64,000 bases of DNA from CAVDAL01 sp963606965 (GTDB lineage Bacteria > Actinomycetota > Coriobacteriia > Coriobacteriales > QAMH01), in NCBI GenBank assembly GCA_963606965.1, contig CAVDAL010000051.1:1-64000 (forward strand), written 5' to 3'. A model generated the notes under the pieces. The model made no database searches and had not been told where the DNA came from. It saw only the letters and a program-made list of their open reading frames with translations. Below, piece after piece: positions 15,382 to 23,548 of the stretch. Both the position numbers and the translations under genes were made by a program. Positions within the stretch are counted from its first letter, which is position 1. Every line of letters begins with the position of its first letter.

Positions 15382-16253
15382 TGGAAACACAATGGCCCTT
15401 AGTTATATTCACTCTGTTTGTTTGTGTTAGCAGTGGTCTTTTAGGAACAGAATCATTCATGCTCTATAAAGGCAAAGGTCAAAAACTCATGATGCCAACT
15501 CTTATTGCATCAGCAGTAGCTTTGGTTATCGGCGGTCTTGGCTCATTTACTCACTTGCAGCACTGGGAACGTATCTTTAATGGCTTTGGTCATATCACTT
15601 CAGGCATTACACAAGAAATTATTGGCTGTGTATTGATGGGTGTAATCATGGTTATTTGGTTTGTCTTCTGGTATCGCAAGAAGGAAATCAAAAAACCACT
15701 TGCAATTGTCACAATTGTTATTTGCGCAATTATGGTTATCGCGACAGGTCATTCTTACATGATGGCTGCTCGTCCTGCTTGGATGTTTGTTCTTATCTTC
15801 TATATTGGCAATGCAGTAATGCTTGGTGCTATAGGAATGTGGGGAATAATTACATTCAGGAAAGAAACTAAACTTGAAAATGCTGGCAAGAAGTTGGCAT
15901 TCTGGGGCAGCATCATTGGTCTTGGCACAACAGTTCTTTACACAATTTGCTTGCTTTTTGCAAATGTCTGGGACTTTGGTTATTACGCAGACCCAACAGC
16001 ATTAACAACAGCTCCAACACATGTTTCTAGCTTGTTTGGCGAAGCTGTTGCAGGTTCTGGTGCAATCTTCTTCTGGGCAGCAATTGTTACAGCAATTTTA
16101 GTTCTTGCATGTGTATTTATTGCAAAGAAGAAAAATGACAAGGTCAAACCAGTCGTGTTGCCAATCGTTGCAATTGTATGTGCTTTAGCAACAAGTGTTT
16201 TTATGAGAATCGTTATCTATATTGTTGGCTACACAATGTACTTAATGTTCTAA
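15381..16253 (+). CDS. DmsC-like membrane anchor subunit
   Basis: A 290-residue integral membrane protein with about eight hydrophobic segments, matching the DmsC anchor family by length, topology and gene position. It would bind the Fe-S and catalytic subunits to the outer face of the membrane and exchange electrons with the menaquinone pool. Its ATG overlaps the stop of the DmsB-like gene (TAATG), so translation is coupled. The early motif TESFMLYKGKGQ and the conserved histidine region LQHWERIFNGFGH resemble DmsC rather than NrfD, although the two are hard to separate by eye. An intrinsic terminator follows 33 bases after the stop. Confidence 0.82.
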   Translation: METQWPLVIFTLFVCVSSGLLGTESFMLYKGKGQKLMMPTLIASAVALVIGGLGSFTHLQHWERIFNGFGHITSGITQEIIGCVLMGVIMVIWFVFWYRKKEIKKPLAIVTIVICAIMVIATGHSYMMAARPAWMFVLIFYIGNAVMLGAIGMWGIITFRKETKLENAGKKLAFWGSIIGLGTTVLYTICLLFANVWDFGYYADPTALTTAPTHVSSLFGEAVAGSGAIFFWAAIVTAILVLACVFIAKKKNDKVKPVVLPIVAIVCALATSVFMRIVIYIVGYTMYLMF

Positions 16254-16286
16254 GGACATTACGAACTTTGAAATTTGCATTACATA

Positions 16287-16342
16287 AAGTTAAGGCGGGC
16301 TTGCACACATACCTCCTCTCTTCGTCTTAACTTCCTTTCTTT
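16287..16342 (+). terminator. Probable terminator of the dms-like operon
   Basis: AAGTTAAGGCG (16287-16297) pairs with CGTCTTAACTT (16323-16333), an 11-bp stem with one G-U pair, followed by the T-rich run CCTTTCTTT. The loop is long (25 bases) and the U tract is interrupted, so termination may be partial. It stands 33 bases after the stop codon of the DmsC-like gene. Confidence 0.5.
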
Positions 16343-16354
16343 AGCGCCGCTTAA

Positions 16355-16383
16355 GTTGCCTGCTCCATGCACAGGCAGGCAAC
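16355..16383 (+). other. 9-bp perfect hairpin in the gene-free stretch
   Basis: GTTGCCTGC and GCAGGCAAC form a perfect 9-bp stem around an 11-base loop. It lies between the dms terminator and the putative leader peptide. It is not followed by a T run, so it is not an obvious terminator; it may be part of the folded leader of the lipoprotein gene, or an operator for a dimeric repressor. The 318-base stretch 16254-16571 holds this hairpin, the terminator before it, a short possible ORF and a long hairpin after it. Confidence 0.4.
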
Positions 16384-16407
16384 AGTGGCCACTTAAAAAG
16401 GATTGAA

Positions 16408-16467
16408 ATGTTATGCATTCATGATGTGCAAAAAATTGGGCAAATTGTCCATTTTGAAAATGTTTAG
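16408..16467 (+). CDS. Possible 19-residue leader peptide
   Basis: ATG TTA TGC ... TAG encodes MLCIHDVQKIGQIVHFENV and is preceded by AAGGA five bases before the ATG, a better site than chance would often give. Its stop codon ends three bases before the long hairpin at 16471. This is the classical geometry in which a translating or stalled ribosome changes the folding of a downstream structure. The peptide has no run of a single amino acid, so simple amino-acid attenuation is not suggested. Whether it is translated is unproven. Confidence 0.3.
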   Translation: MLCIHDVQKIGQIVHFENV

Positions 16468-16470
16468 GCA

Positions 16471-16548
16471 TCTTCGCTGCCTTCCATAGAGCGGAACTTC
16501 TCCCCGAATTCGACTCTGTCGGTTCCGTTCTATAGAAGGCGGCGAGGA
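16471..16548 (+). other. 27-bp RNA hairpin in the lipoprotein leader
   Basis: Bases 16471-16497 can pair with 16522-16548: 23 Watson-Crick pairs, three G-U pairs and one C-A mismatch, around a 24-base loop that contains CGAATTCG. The stem is much richer in G+C than its surroundings. No T run follows, so it is not an intrinsic terminator. It ends 23 bases before the ATG of the lipoprotein gene, leaving the AAAGGAG site just outside. It may be a regulatory structure, an RNase III-type processing site or the remnant of a small inverted-repeat element. Confidence 0.6.
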
Positions 16549-16571
16549 AAGAAAAAAGTAAAGGAGCAAGT

Positions 16572-17345
16572 ATGGCTACTAAGCAAATAAAACGCAGTGC
16601 AAATAAGCTTTGCGCACTAATCCTTGCTCTTGTCATGTGTGTTGCTGGTGTTGGTTGTTTATCTGGTTGCGGTAGCAATGCAGAGGGCTATACAAATACT
16701 GCGCAAGACACTTCAGCTGAAAAGCCACAAACTGCTTCAGGTAGCGAACAGGTAACAAGCTTTTCAAACTTGAAAGTGGGCGATACATTCGCATTTGGCA
16801 CATATCAAGACAAGAGTATCGGATGGCAAGTTTTAGCTGTTGAAGATGGCAAAGCACTTGTTATTACACAAGAAGGCGTTGATGTAAAAGCATTCAATGA
16901 TGAACGTGGCGAATATGTTTGGAAAAATTCCACTCTTCGCAAATGGTTGAATGGCGACTTTTTGAACGCTGCTTTTACAGCTGATCAGCAAAAATTGATC
17001 CAAACTACAGATGTAGTTAATGACTTAAACCCTTATTGGGCTACAGGTGGAAGCAAGAATACACAAGATAAACTCTTCTGCTTGTCTATCACTGAAGCTG
17101 AAAAATATTTTGGACGTGAAGGTGACGCAGCATGCTGGCCAAGCGATTATGCTTCAACTGTTGAAGGCATTTATACAAACAATAGTGGACAGTGTGCATG
17201 GTGGCTTCGCGATGCAGGCTATGATGTAAATCAAGGTGAATCTGCAGCAAATGTTGACCCAGATGGTTTCATTTTTGACTCTGGTGCATATGTTGACAAA
17301 GCTTCATATTGTGTACGTCCTGCAATGTGGGTGACTGTACAATAA
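16572..17345 (+). CDS. DUF6273-like lipoprotein
   Basis: A 257-residue secreted lipoprotein. The signal sequence has a basic start (ATKQIKRSANK), a hydrophobic core and a lipobox ending in LSGCG at about residue 35, so cysteine would be lipidated. A Ser/Thr/Gln-rich spacer follows, then a globular domain with IGWQVLAVEDGKALVIT, STLRKWLNGDFLNAAF and the closing YCVRPAMWV. This pattern is common in DUF6273 proteins of Clostridia and Actinobacteria (many Trp, lectin- or sulfatase-modifying-factor-like fold). The function is not known. AAAGGAG stands before the ATG and a strong terminator follows, so the gene is monocistronic. It may be regulated by its structured leader. Confidence 0.75.
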   Translation: MATKQIKRSANKLCALILALVMCVAGVGCLSGCGSNAEGYTNTAQDTSAEKPQTASGSEQVTSFSNLKVGDTFAFGTYQDKSIGWQVLAVEDGKALVITQEGVDVKAFNDERGEYVWKNSTLRKWLNGDFLNAAFTADQQKLIQTTDVVNDLNPYWATGGSKNTQDKLFCLSITEAEKYFGREGDAACWPSDYASTVEGIYTNNSGQCAWWLRDAGYDVNQGESAANVDPDGFIFDSGAYVDKASYCVRPAMWVTVQ

Positions 17346-17387
17346 ATTAGCTTTTAACTGCCCTCCCATGTGTAGTTTTTAAGCAGC

Positions 17388-17406
17388 GCGAATTTAAGCA
17401 ATTCGC
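17388..17406 (+). other. 7-bp hairpin before the terminator
   Basis: GCGAATT and AATTCGC pair around TAAGC, with a further TAGTT/AACTA pairing outside. It lies 42 bases after the lipoprotein stop and 12 bases before the intrinsic terminator, and may stabilise the 3' end of the transcript. No gene is seen in 17346-17614; the rest of this 269-base stretch upstream of fhs shows no clear riboswitch and no convincing -35/-10 pair. Confidence 0.3.
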
Positions 17407-17418
17407 AACTATCTAATG

Positions 17419-17456
17419 AAAAAAGGTGTCCTGACCTGCGACAGGGCACCTTTTTT
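17419..17456 (+). terminator. Intrinsic terminator after the lipoprotein gene
   Basis: AAAAAAGGTGTCCTG pairs with CAGGGCACCTTTTTT around ACCTGCGA (one G-U pair), with the run of six T forming the tail. This is a textbook rho-independent terminator and, with its A run, could also work for the opposite strand. It isolates the lipoprotein gene from the fhs operon. Confidence 0.9.
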
Positions 17457-17614
17457 GTTTCCTATGGTGCATACAGTGGTTTTTCGCCTTAATAATTGAC
17501 GGAATTGAACGGGGCATCTTGCGCGTTACTTCAATAATATTGGTGCAATTTGAATGCTTAGCATGTTACCTTATTCCTTGTAAATAGACGTGAATTTTAG
17601 AGAAGGGATGCAAA

Positions 17615-19294
17615 GTGGCATACAAATCAGACATTGAAATTGCTCAAGAAACGCAAGCTGAAGACATTCGCCTTGTTGCAGCCCGTGCAGGAATTGATGA
17701 AAAATTCATCGAACTGCATGGAAATGACAAAGCAAAAATCGACTTTGCGCTTTTGGATTCTTTAGAATCTGAGCCTGATGGAAAGCTTATTTTGGTCACT
17801 GCCATTACACCAACTCCGGCTGGTGAAGGCAAAACAACAACATCTGTTGGTCTTGTTGATGGCTTGCGAAAGATTGGTAAGAATGCATTAATTGCATTGC
17901 GTGAACCATCGCTTGGCCCTGTTTTTGGAATTAAGGGTGGCGCTGCTGGCGGCGGATATGCCCAAGTTATTCCAATGGAAGACATTAATTTGCATTTTAC
18001 GGGCGACTTCCATGCAATTGGCGCTGCCAACAACTTGCTTGCTGCAATGCTTGATAATCATATTCAGCAGGGCAATGAACTTGGCATTGATCCTAAAAAG
18101 ATTACTTGGAAGCGCGCAGTAGACATGAATGATCGTCAACTTCGCAATATTGTTGATGGTCTTGGTGGGGAAAAGCAAGGTGTTCCACGCGAGGACGGTT
18201 TTGAAATTACTGTTGCTTCTGAAATCATGGCAATCTTTTGTTTGGCAAATTCAATTGCAGATTTAAAGAAGCGCATTGCAAATATCATTGTTGCTTATAC
18301 TTATGATGGCAAACCTGTTACAGCTCATGATTTAAAAGCTGAAGGTGCAATGACTGCTTTATTGAAGGATGCTTTGAAGCCAAACCTTGTTCAGACACTT
18401 GAGCATACACCTGCTTTTGTTCATGGTGGTCCTTTTGCAAATATTGCTCATGGCTGCAATTCAGTTTTAGCAACAAAGACAGCTTTAAAACTTGGCGACT
18501 ATGTTGTTACAGAGGCCGGCTTTGGCGGTGACCTTGGCGCAGAAAAATTCTTAGACATTAAATGCAGATTTGCAAACTTGACTCCATCTGCTGTTGTAGT
18601 CGTTGCTACTGTACGAGCTTTGAAGATGCATGGCGGTTTGCCAAAAGATAAACTCGGGGAAGAAGATTTGAAAGCTCTAGAAGCTGGTCTTCCAAATCTT
18701 TTGCAACATGTTAGCAATATGCAAGATGTTTATAAGTTGCCAGTCGTTGTTGCAATTAATGCATTCCCAACAGATACAGAAGCTGAGCTTAAGCTTGTGG
18801 AAGAAAAGTGCAAAGAACTTGGCGTAAATGTTGCTTTGGCACAGCATTGGGCTAAAGGCGGCGAAGGTGCAGTTGCTCTTGCTGAAGAAGTTGTGCGTTT
18901 GTGTGAAGAAGATAAAGGCGAATTTGAATTTTGCTATTCACTCGATTTATCTATCAAAGAAAAGCTCGAAACAATCGCAAAGCGCATTTATCATGCAGAT
19001 GGTGTTGACCTTGTTGGAAATGCACCTGCTCAAATCAAGCAACTTGAAGAATTAGGCTTTGGAAATATGCCAATTTGCATGGCAAAGACTCAATATAGTT
19101 TTTCTGATAATCCTGCTTTACTTGGTGCTCCAAAAGACTTCCGCATTACTGTGCGCAACTTGAAGGTTAGCGCTGGTGCAGGCTTTATTGTTGCTTTGAC
19201 AGGCGATGTTTTAACAATGCCAGGCTTGCCAAAAGTTCCAGCTGCAGAAAAAATTGATGTTGATGAAAATGGCAAAATTACTGGCTTGTTCTAA
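17615..19294 (+). CDS. fhs: Formate--tetrahydrofolate ligase
   Basis: Formyl-THF synthetase makes 10-formyl-THF from formate, ATP and THF in the cytoplasm, the first step of the methyl branch of the Wood-Ljungdahl pathway. The 559-residue length fits the family. Typical stretches are [17 protein letters not shown] (ATP-binding loop), [23 protein letters not shown] and [15 protein letters not shown]. The start is GTG with AAGGG upstream. It is followed by fchA, folD and a corrinoid methyltransferase in the same direction, so the operon carries formate down to methyl-THF except for the reductase (MetF), which is not in the window. The call is sure. Confidence 0.97.
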   Translation: MAYKSDIEIAQETQAEDIRLVAARAGIDEKFIELHGNDKAKIDFALLDSLESEPDGKLILVTAITPTPAGEGKTTTSVGLVDGLRKIGKNALIALREPSLGPVFGIKGGAAGGGYAQVIPMEDINLHFTGDFHAIGAANNLLAAMLDNHIQQGNELGIDPKKITWKRAVDMNDRQLRNIVDGLGGEKQGVPREDGFEITVASEIMAIFCLANSIADLKKRIANIIVAYTYDGKPVTAHDLKAEGAMTALLKDALKPNLVQTLEHTPAFVHGGPFANIAHGCNSVLATKTALKLGDYVVTEAGFGGDLGAEKFLDIKCRFANLTPSAVVVVATVRALKMHGGLPKDKLGEEDLKALEAGLPNLLQHVSNMQDVYKLPVVVAINAFPTDTEAELKLVEEKCKELGVNVALAQHWAKGGEGAVALAEEVVRLCEEDKGEFEFCYSLDLSIKEKLETIAKRIYHADGVDLVGNAPAQIKQLEELGFGNMPICMAKTQYSFSDNPALLGAPKDFRITVRNLKVSAGAGFIVALTGDVLTMPGLPKVPAAEKIDVDENGKITGLF

Positions 19295-19327
19295 GCTTGG
19301 TTTTAGTAGTTAAAGGAAATTTTTGGA

Positions 19328-19945
19328 ATGAAATTTGCTGAAAAGTCTTTAAGTGATTTTCTTGATGAAATGGGAAGCAAAGCTCCTGTTCCAGGCGGTG
19401 GAGGAGGTGCTGCAGCTGTCGGTGCTGTTGCAGCCTCTTTAGCTCAGATGGTTTGTTCTTTAACTAGCGGCAAAGAAAAGTATGCAAATGTTGAAGATGA
19501 GATTTGTCAATTAGCTGCAAAAACCCAGCAAACTCGCTTAAAAATGCTTGAACTTATTGATAGGGACGCAAAAGCATTCGAGCCCCTTTCAAAAGCATAT
19601 AGCATTCCAAAAGATAATCCTGAACGTGAAAGTATTATGGAGGCTGCGCTTGTCAGTGCAGCCTCTGCTCCAATTGAATTGATGGAAGTGTTGTGTGAAA
19701 CAATCGGCGCAACCGCTCGCATTGCTGAAATTGGAACACCTTTGGCAATTTCAGATGCTGGCGTTGCTGCAATTTGCTGCAAGAGTGCTTTGCAAAGTGC
19801 TGCATTAAATGTTTTTATCAACACAAAAAGCATGAAAGATCGCCTTTACGCAAAAAGTTTAGAAGATAAAGCAAATGAAATGCTTGATGAGTATTGCACA
19901 AAGGCAGACAAAATTTATACTGACGTTTTGTTGCGCATTCAATAG
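19328..19945 (+). CDS. fchA: Methenyl-THF cyclohydrolase / cyclodeaminase family protein
   Basis: A 205-residue helical protein of the formimidoyl-THF cyclodeaminase family. The motif APVPGGGGGAAAVGAVAASL and the conserved DRDAKAF are clear. In purine fermenters and acetogens FchA proteins convert 5-formimidoyl-THF or 5,10-methenyl-THF. Here it stands between fhs and folD, and no histidine or purine breakdown genes are near, so methenyl-THF cyclohydrolase is the likely job. This fits the neighbouring FolD, which lacks the lysine needed for that reaction. The start ATG has AAAGG about 13 bases upstream. The family is sure; the exact reaction is inferred from context. Confidence 0.88.
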   Translation: MKFAEKSLSDFLDEMGSKAPVPGGGGGAAAVGAVAASLAQMVCSLTSGKEKYANVEDEICQLAAKTQQTRLKMLELIDRDAKAFEPLSKAYSIPKDNPERESIMEAALVSAASAPIELMEVLCETIGATARIAEIGTPLAISDAGVAAICCKSALQSAALNVFINTKSMKDRLYAKSLEDKANEMLDEYCTKADKIYTDVLLRIQ

Positions 19946-19973
19946 GGTGCAAACATAGAGGGAATGATTTAAA

Positions 19974-20843
19974 ATGGCAAAAATTTTGTATGGATCTGAA
20001 GTAGTAGAATCCATGAGCGCGCAAGCTTCAAAAGATATTTTGATGCTTGAAGAAAATGGCATCACTCCTTGCCTTGCAATTTTGCGCATAGGGAATCGCC
20101 CTGATGATATTTCATATGAAAAGACAGCAACAAAACGTTGTGAAAAATTAGGAATTGCTGTAAAGCATATTTGTCTTGATTCAAATGTAGAAACTGATGA
20201 AGTTTTACAAAATATTGAAAAACTAAATTCTGATGATAAAGTTCATGGTGTTTTAATGTTTAGGCCAATGCCTGTTCATATTGATGAACAAGCTTGTTGC
20301 TTGGCATTAGACCCATCAAAGGATGTTGACGCTGCTACTCCTGCATCTATGGCTGGAGTTTTTATGAATGCGCCAACTGGTTATAAGCCCTGTACTGCAC
20401 AGGCATGTATTGAGATTCTTAATCACTTTAATATAGATATTCGCGGCAAAAAAGCTGTTGTTATTGGCAGAAGTCTTGTTGTTGGTAAGCCTGTAGCAAT
20501 GCTTTTATTGGCGGAAAATGCAACTGTAACAATCTGTCACACAAAGACGCAAGATATTGAATCGGTTGTTCGTGAAGCAGACATTGTTATTGTTGCATCT
20601 GGCCAGATGGAAAGTGTTGGAGCAACTTATTTGCGCGAAGGTCAAGTTGTAATTGATGTTGGCATTGCATGGAATGATGAAAAGCAAAAGCTTTGTGGGG
20701 ATGTAATTTTTGAAGAGGCACAAGATATTTGCGCAGCTTTAACTCCTGTTCCAGGCGGCGTTGGCACTGTCACAACTAGTGTATTATTGAGTCATGTTAT
20801 AGAATCTGCAAAACAAATGCTTGAGCATACAGGAGCGATATGA
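19974..20843 (+). CDS. folD: Methylene-THF dehydrogenase (FolD), probably without cyclohydrolase activity
   Basis: FolD normally interconverts methylene-, methenyl- and 10-formyl-THF with NAD(P). This 289-residue protein has the fold and cofactor stretch (VVIGRSLVVGKPVAMLL, TPVPGGVGTVT). Aligned without gaps to the E. coli enzyme, Tyr50 is kept (Y48) and Asp121 is kept (D119), but catalytic Lys54 is Ala52 and Gln98 is Phe96. From published mutants of the family, loss of this lysine abolishes cyclohydrolase but can leave dehydrogenase activity. The gene follows fchA, whose product could supply the missing step, and overlaps the next gene by four bases (ATGA). The identity is sure; monofunctionality is inferred. 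Confidence 0.93.
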   Translation: MAKILYGSEVVESMSAQASKDILMLEENGITPCLAILRIGNRPDDISYEKTATKRCEKLGIAVKHICLDSNVETDEVLQNIEKLNSDDKVHGVLMFRPMPVHIDEQACCLALDPSKDVDAATPASMAGVFMNAPTGYKPCTAQACIEILNHFNIDIRGKKAVVIGRSLVVGKPVAMLLLAENATVTICHTKTQDIESVVREADIVIVASGQMESVGATYLREGQVVIDVGIAWNDEKQKLCGDVIFEEAQDICAALTPVPGGVGTVTTSVLLSHVIESAKQMLEHTGAI

Positions 20844-21652
20844 TTATTATCGGAGAAAAACTTAATAGTTTTGTTCCAAAAGTTGGAAGAGCAATCGCAG
20901 AACGCGATGCAGACTATTTAAAAAAAGTTGCAATAAAACAATGTGAAGCAGGAGCGCATTATTTAGACATTTGCCCTGCTGTTGAAACTGATTCAGCGCC
21001 AACAATGGAATGGCTTATCGATGTTGTTCAATCATGTTGCGACATTCCGCTTTGCATTGATAGTTTGGACGCAGATTTACTCATTCAGTCTATGCACAAA
21101 TGTAAAAAGCCAGGCATTATAAATTCTGCATCTCTTGTTGCTGGTAAGGCAGATAAAATTTTTCCAGAAATTGCAAATACTGATTGGTCTTGCATAGTCT
21201 TGCTTGATCACGACAGTGGCATTCCAAAAACTCCAGAAGAATCTTTAGAAGTTTTTGATGAAGTTTATGCAAAAGCAAAGCAGTTTGGAATTGCTCCACA
21301 GCGCTTGTTCTTTGACCCGCTCATTGACACATTAAGCACAAATGATGAAGCTCTGCTTAATTTTGCAACTGTTTGCCGCGAGATAAAAAAGAGGCTCCCG
21401 CAAGCTCATATTACAAGTGGTCTTTCTAATGTATCAATTGGGCTGCCTGCAAGAAAGATGGTTAATGCAAGTTTTCTTGTTCTAGCAATTACAGCAGGAA
21501 TGGATTCTGCAATTATTGACCCGTTGAATCGCGAGCTTATTGCTGTTGCATTTGCAACGCAGGCATTGCTAGGACAAGATCATAACTGTGTAAATTATCG
21601 TGAAGCATATATTGAAAAACTTTTTGAGCCTGTTTTATTGAGTGAAATATGA
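20840..21652 (+). CDS. Methyl-THF:corrinoid protein methyltransferase (AcsE-like)
   Basis: A 270-residue pterin-binding TIM barrel similar in length and pattern to AcsE/MeTr of Moorella. It shows IIGEKLNSFVPK, a DICPAVETDSAPTMEWL block, the CIDS aspartate, INSASL, the FDPLID aspartate and the TSGLSNVSIGLP asparagine loop. MeTr moves the methyl group between methyl-THF and the cobalt of a corrinoid protein. Dihydropteroate synthase is unlikely, since its sulfonamide-loop motifs are absent and the context is one-carbon metabolism. No corrinoid protein or acetyl-CoA synthase gene is in the window, so the partner may be encoded elsewhere, for acetogenesis or for O-demethylation. The family is sure. 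Confidence 0.85.
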   Translation: MIIIGEKLNSFVPKVGRAIAERDADYLKKVAIKQCEAGAHYLDICPAVETDSAPTMEWLIDVVQSCCDIPLCIDSLDADLLIQSMHKCKKPGIINSASLVAGKADKIFPEIANTDWSCIVLLDHDSGIPKTPEESLEVFDEVYAKAKQFGIAPQRLFFDPLIDTLSTNDEALLNFATVCREIKKRLPQAHITSGLSNVSIGLPARKMVNASFLVLAITAGMDSAIIDPLNRELIAVAFATQALLGQDHNCVNYREAYIEKLFEPVLLSEI

Positions 21653-22965
21653 GTGCTAATACAGAAAATATGGATTCTCTTTTTTCTGAAGTTGAAAATA
21701 AAGTCCGCATGGAGAATGCACCTTTAGCTGTGCGAATGCGTCCGAATTCAATTGAAGAAATCGTTGGACAACAAGAAGCTATAGGGCAAGGCACATGGTT
21801 AAGAAAAGCTATTGCAAATGATTCGCTTTCTTCACTAATTTTGTATGGACCTGCTGGCACAGGCAAAACTTCTATTGCTCATGTTATTGCGCAAACAACC
21901 CATGCTATATTTGTTGAAGTCAGTGCAATTACTGGTGGAGTTTCAGATTTGCGCCGTGAAATTAAAGCAGCTTCGCAAAGGCTACTTGCACGCAACCAAC
22001 GTACCATTCTTTTCGTGGATGAAATTCATAGATTTTCACGCTCACAACAAGATGCATTGCTCCATGCTGTTGAAGAACGTACTGTAATTTTAATTGGGGC
22101 TACAACTGAAAATCCATTTTTTGAAGTCAATACTGCTTTGATATCGCGTTCGCGCATAGTCATGCTTAAAGCTATAAGCAGTGAAGACATCAAGACGCTG
22201 GTTAAACGGGCTATAACAGACAAGCGTGGTCTAAATGGCGTATATACAATTACAGATGAAGCATTAGATGCAATAGCTTTAACATCTGGCGGTGACGCTC
22301 GCAGCGCTTTAACAACTCTTGAGCTTGCTGCTGCACTTGTTGAAGAAGATAAGTGCATTAATTTAAAGCAGGTGCGCGATGCTACACCAACTCGCGCGCT
22401 TCCATATGATAAAGATGGCGATGTTCATTATGATGTAATTTCCGCTTTTATAAAGTCGATGCGCGGTTCCGACCCAGACGCAGCTGTTTATTGGCTTGCT
22501 CGCATGATTGAAAGCGGGGAAGACCCTCGCTTTATCGCTCGAAGAATTTTCATTTTAGCAAGTGAAGATATAGGGCTTGCAGACCCGCGCGCTTTGCCCA
22601 TCGCAGAAGCTGCCTTTAAAGCAACAGAAGTTATTGGATATCCAGAATGCCGCATAATTTTGGCTCATGCTGCAATTTATATGGCACTTGCTCCAAAGTC
22701 GAACTCTGCATATCTTGCAATAGATAAAGCTATTTCTGAAGTCCGTAATGGCAAGCCGCATGCAGTACCGAATCATTTGCGTGACAGGCACAGGCCAGGC
22801 TCTGAAGATTATGGCGACTATCTTTATCCTCATAGCTATGAAGGCGGTTGGGTTGAACAACAATATTTGCCTGATGGCTTAAAGAAGGGCGACTTTTATT
22901 CGCCGAGTAATAATGGCTGGGAAGCATTGCGTTTTCCTAAAGATGAAAAAAACATAAATAAATAG
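21649..22965 (+). CDS. rarA: Replication-associated recombination ATPase RarA/MgsA
   Basis: A AAA+ ATPase of 438 residues acting at stalled replication forks. It has a Walker A (GPAGTGKTS), a Walker B with sensor (VDEIHRFSRSQQDALL), the arginine-finger region and the C-terminal tetramerisation domain with HAVPNHLRDRHRPGS and PHSYEGGWVEQQYLP, the signature of RarA. The length is normal. Its ATG overlaps the stop of the methyltransferase gene by four bases, so it is translated from the one-carbon operon although the functions are unrelated. The call is sure. Confidence 0.95.
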   Translation: MSANTENMDSLFSEVENKVRMENAPLAVRMRPNSIEEIVGQQEAIGQGTWLRKAIANDSLSSLILYGPAGTGKTSIAHVIAQTTHAIFVEVSAITGGVSDLRREIKAASQRLLARNQRTILFVDEIHRFSRSQQDALLHAVEERTVILIGATTENPFFEVNTALISRSRIVMLKAISSEDIKTLVKRAITDKRGLNGVYTITDEALDAIALTSGGDARSALTTLELAAALVEEDKCINLKQVRDATPTRALPYDKDGDVHYDVISAFIKSMRGSDPDAAVYWLARMIESGEDPRFIARRIFILASEDIGLADPRALPIAEAAFKATEVIGYPECRIILAHAAIYMALAPKSNSAYLAIDKAISEVRNGKPHAVPNHLRDRHRPGSEDYGDYLYPHSYEGGWVEQQYLPDGLKKGDFYSPSNNGWEALRFPKDEKNINK

Positions 22966-23081
22966 CGCGAACAACACAGTTCAAATATTACACACACGTA
23001 AAAATATAAAAGCCTTAAATATAAAAAAGAATATGTCGGTTAGAATATATTTTTAGCATTTTCGTTAAAAGAAGGGTAATT

Positions 23082-23528
23082 ATGTCTGCTGCAGAAATTG
23101 TTTCACAAGCTTGGCCTTATGCAAAACTTGTTTTGGTTGTTGTTGCAATCGTTGCAATTATCATCCTGATTGTTGTTTTGTCTCGTGTTTCAAAAACAAT
23201 GAAGCGCGTCGATACTTTGGTTGAAACAACAGAAAAAGAAATCGAACCAGCATTAAAGAAGGTTGACCCATTGATGGAAAAGGTTGAACTCACTGTAGAC
23301 ACAGTGAATTTGGAACTTTTGCGCGTTGATGGAATTTTGGAAGATGTTGGCAATGTTTCAGGAATGGCAGGCAATGCTGCCAATGCTGTGAATACTTTAG
23401 CTTCAGCACCAGCAGAAATTGTTACTTCTGTTGTGAAGAAGGTGCGCGGTTCATTTAGCTCACCTTTGAAATCTGAAGACGATAAAAAGATGATTTATCC
23501 AGCTGGAAAGTCCAGCGACGAAGAATAA
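23082..23528 (+). CDS. DUF948-type single-pass membrane protein
   Basis: A small 148-residue protein with one N-terminal membrane helix (LVLVVVAIVAIIILIVVL) and a long amphipathic helical part with repeated hydrophobic spacing (TVDTVNLELLRVDGILEDV), as in DUF948 proteins. The tail is basic then polar. Its role is unknown; the genes often precede alaS in Actinobacteria, as here (20 bases). A 116-base AT-rich gap with no clear promoter separates it from rarA. AAGGG stands nine bases before the ATG. Confidence 0.75.
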   Translation: MSAAEIVSQAWPYAKLVLVVVAIVAIIILIVVLSRVSKTMKRVDTLVETTEKEIEPALKKVDPLMEKVELTVDTVNLELLRVDGILEDVGNVSGMAGNAANAVNTLASAPAEIVTSVVKKVRGSFSSPLKSEDDKKMIYPAGKSSDEE

Positions 23529-23548
23529 AAAAATAAAGGAGCCTATCT

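Noticed and set aside
16471..16548. Long hairpin as intrinsic terminator
   Set aside because: The stem is followed by GAAAGAAAAAAG rather than a T run, so it cannot be a standard terminator on the plus strand.
16280..16678. Minus-strand frame of 132 codons over the lipoprotein leader
   Set aside because: It runs through the hairpins and the lipoprotein signal peptide region, has no good start site and shows no recognisable protein pattern.
17346..17614. Possible THF riboswitch upstream of fhs
   Set aside because: No match to the known THF riboswitch core was seen; the stretch holds only a 7-bp hairpin and the upstream gene's terminator.
23529..23548. T-box leader for alaS
   Set aside because: Only 20 bases separate alaS from the DUF948 gene, too short for a T-box.
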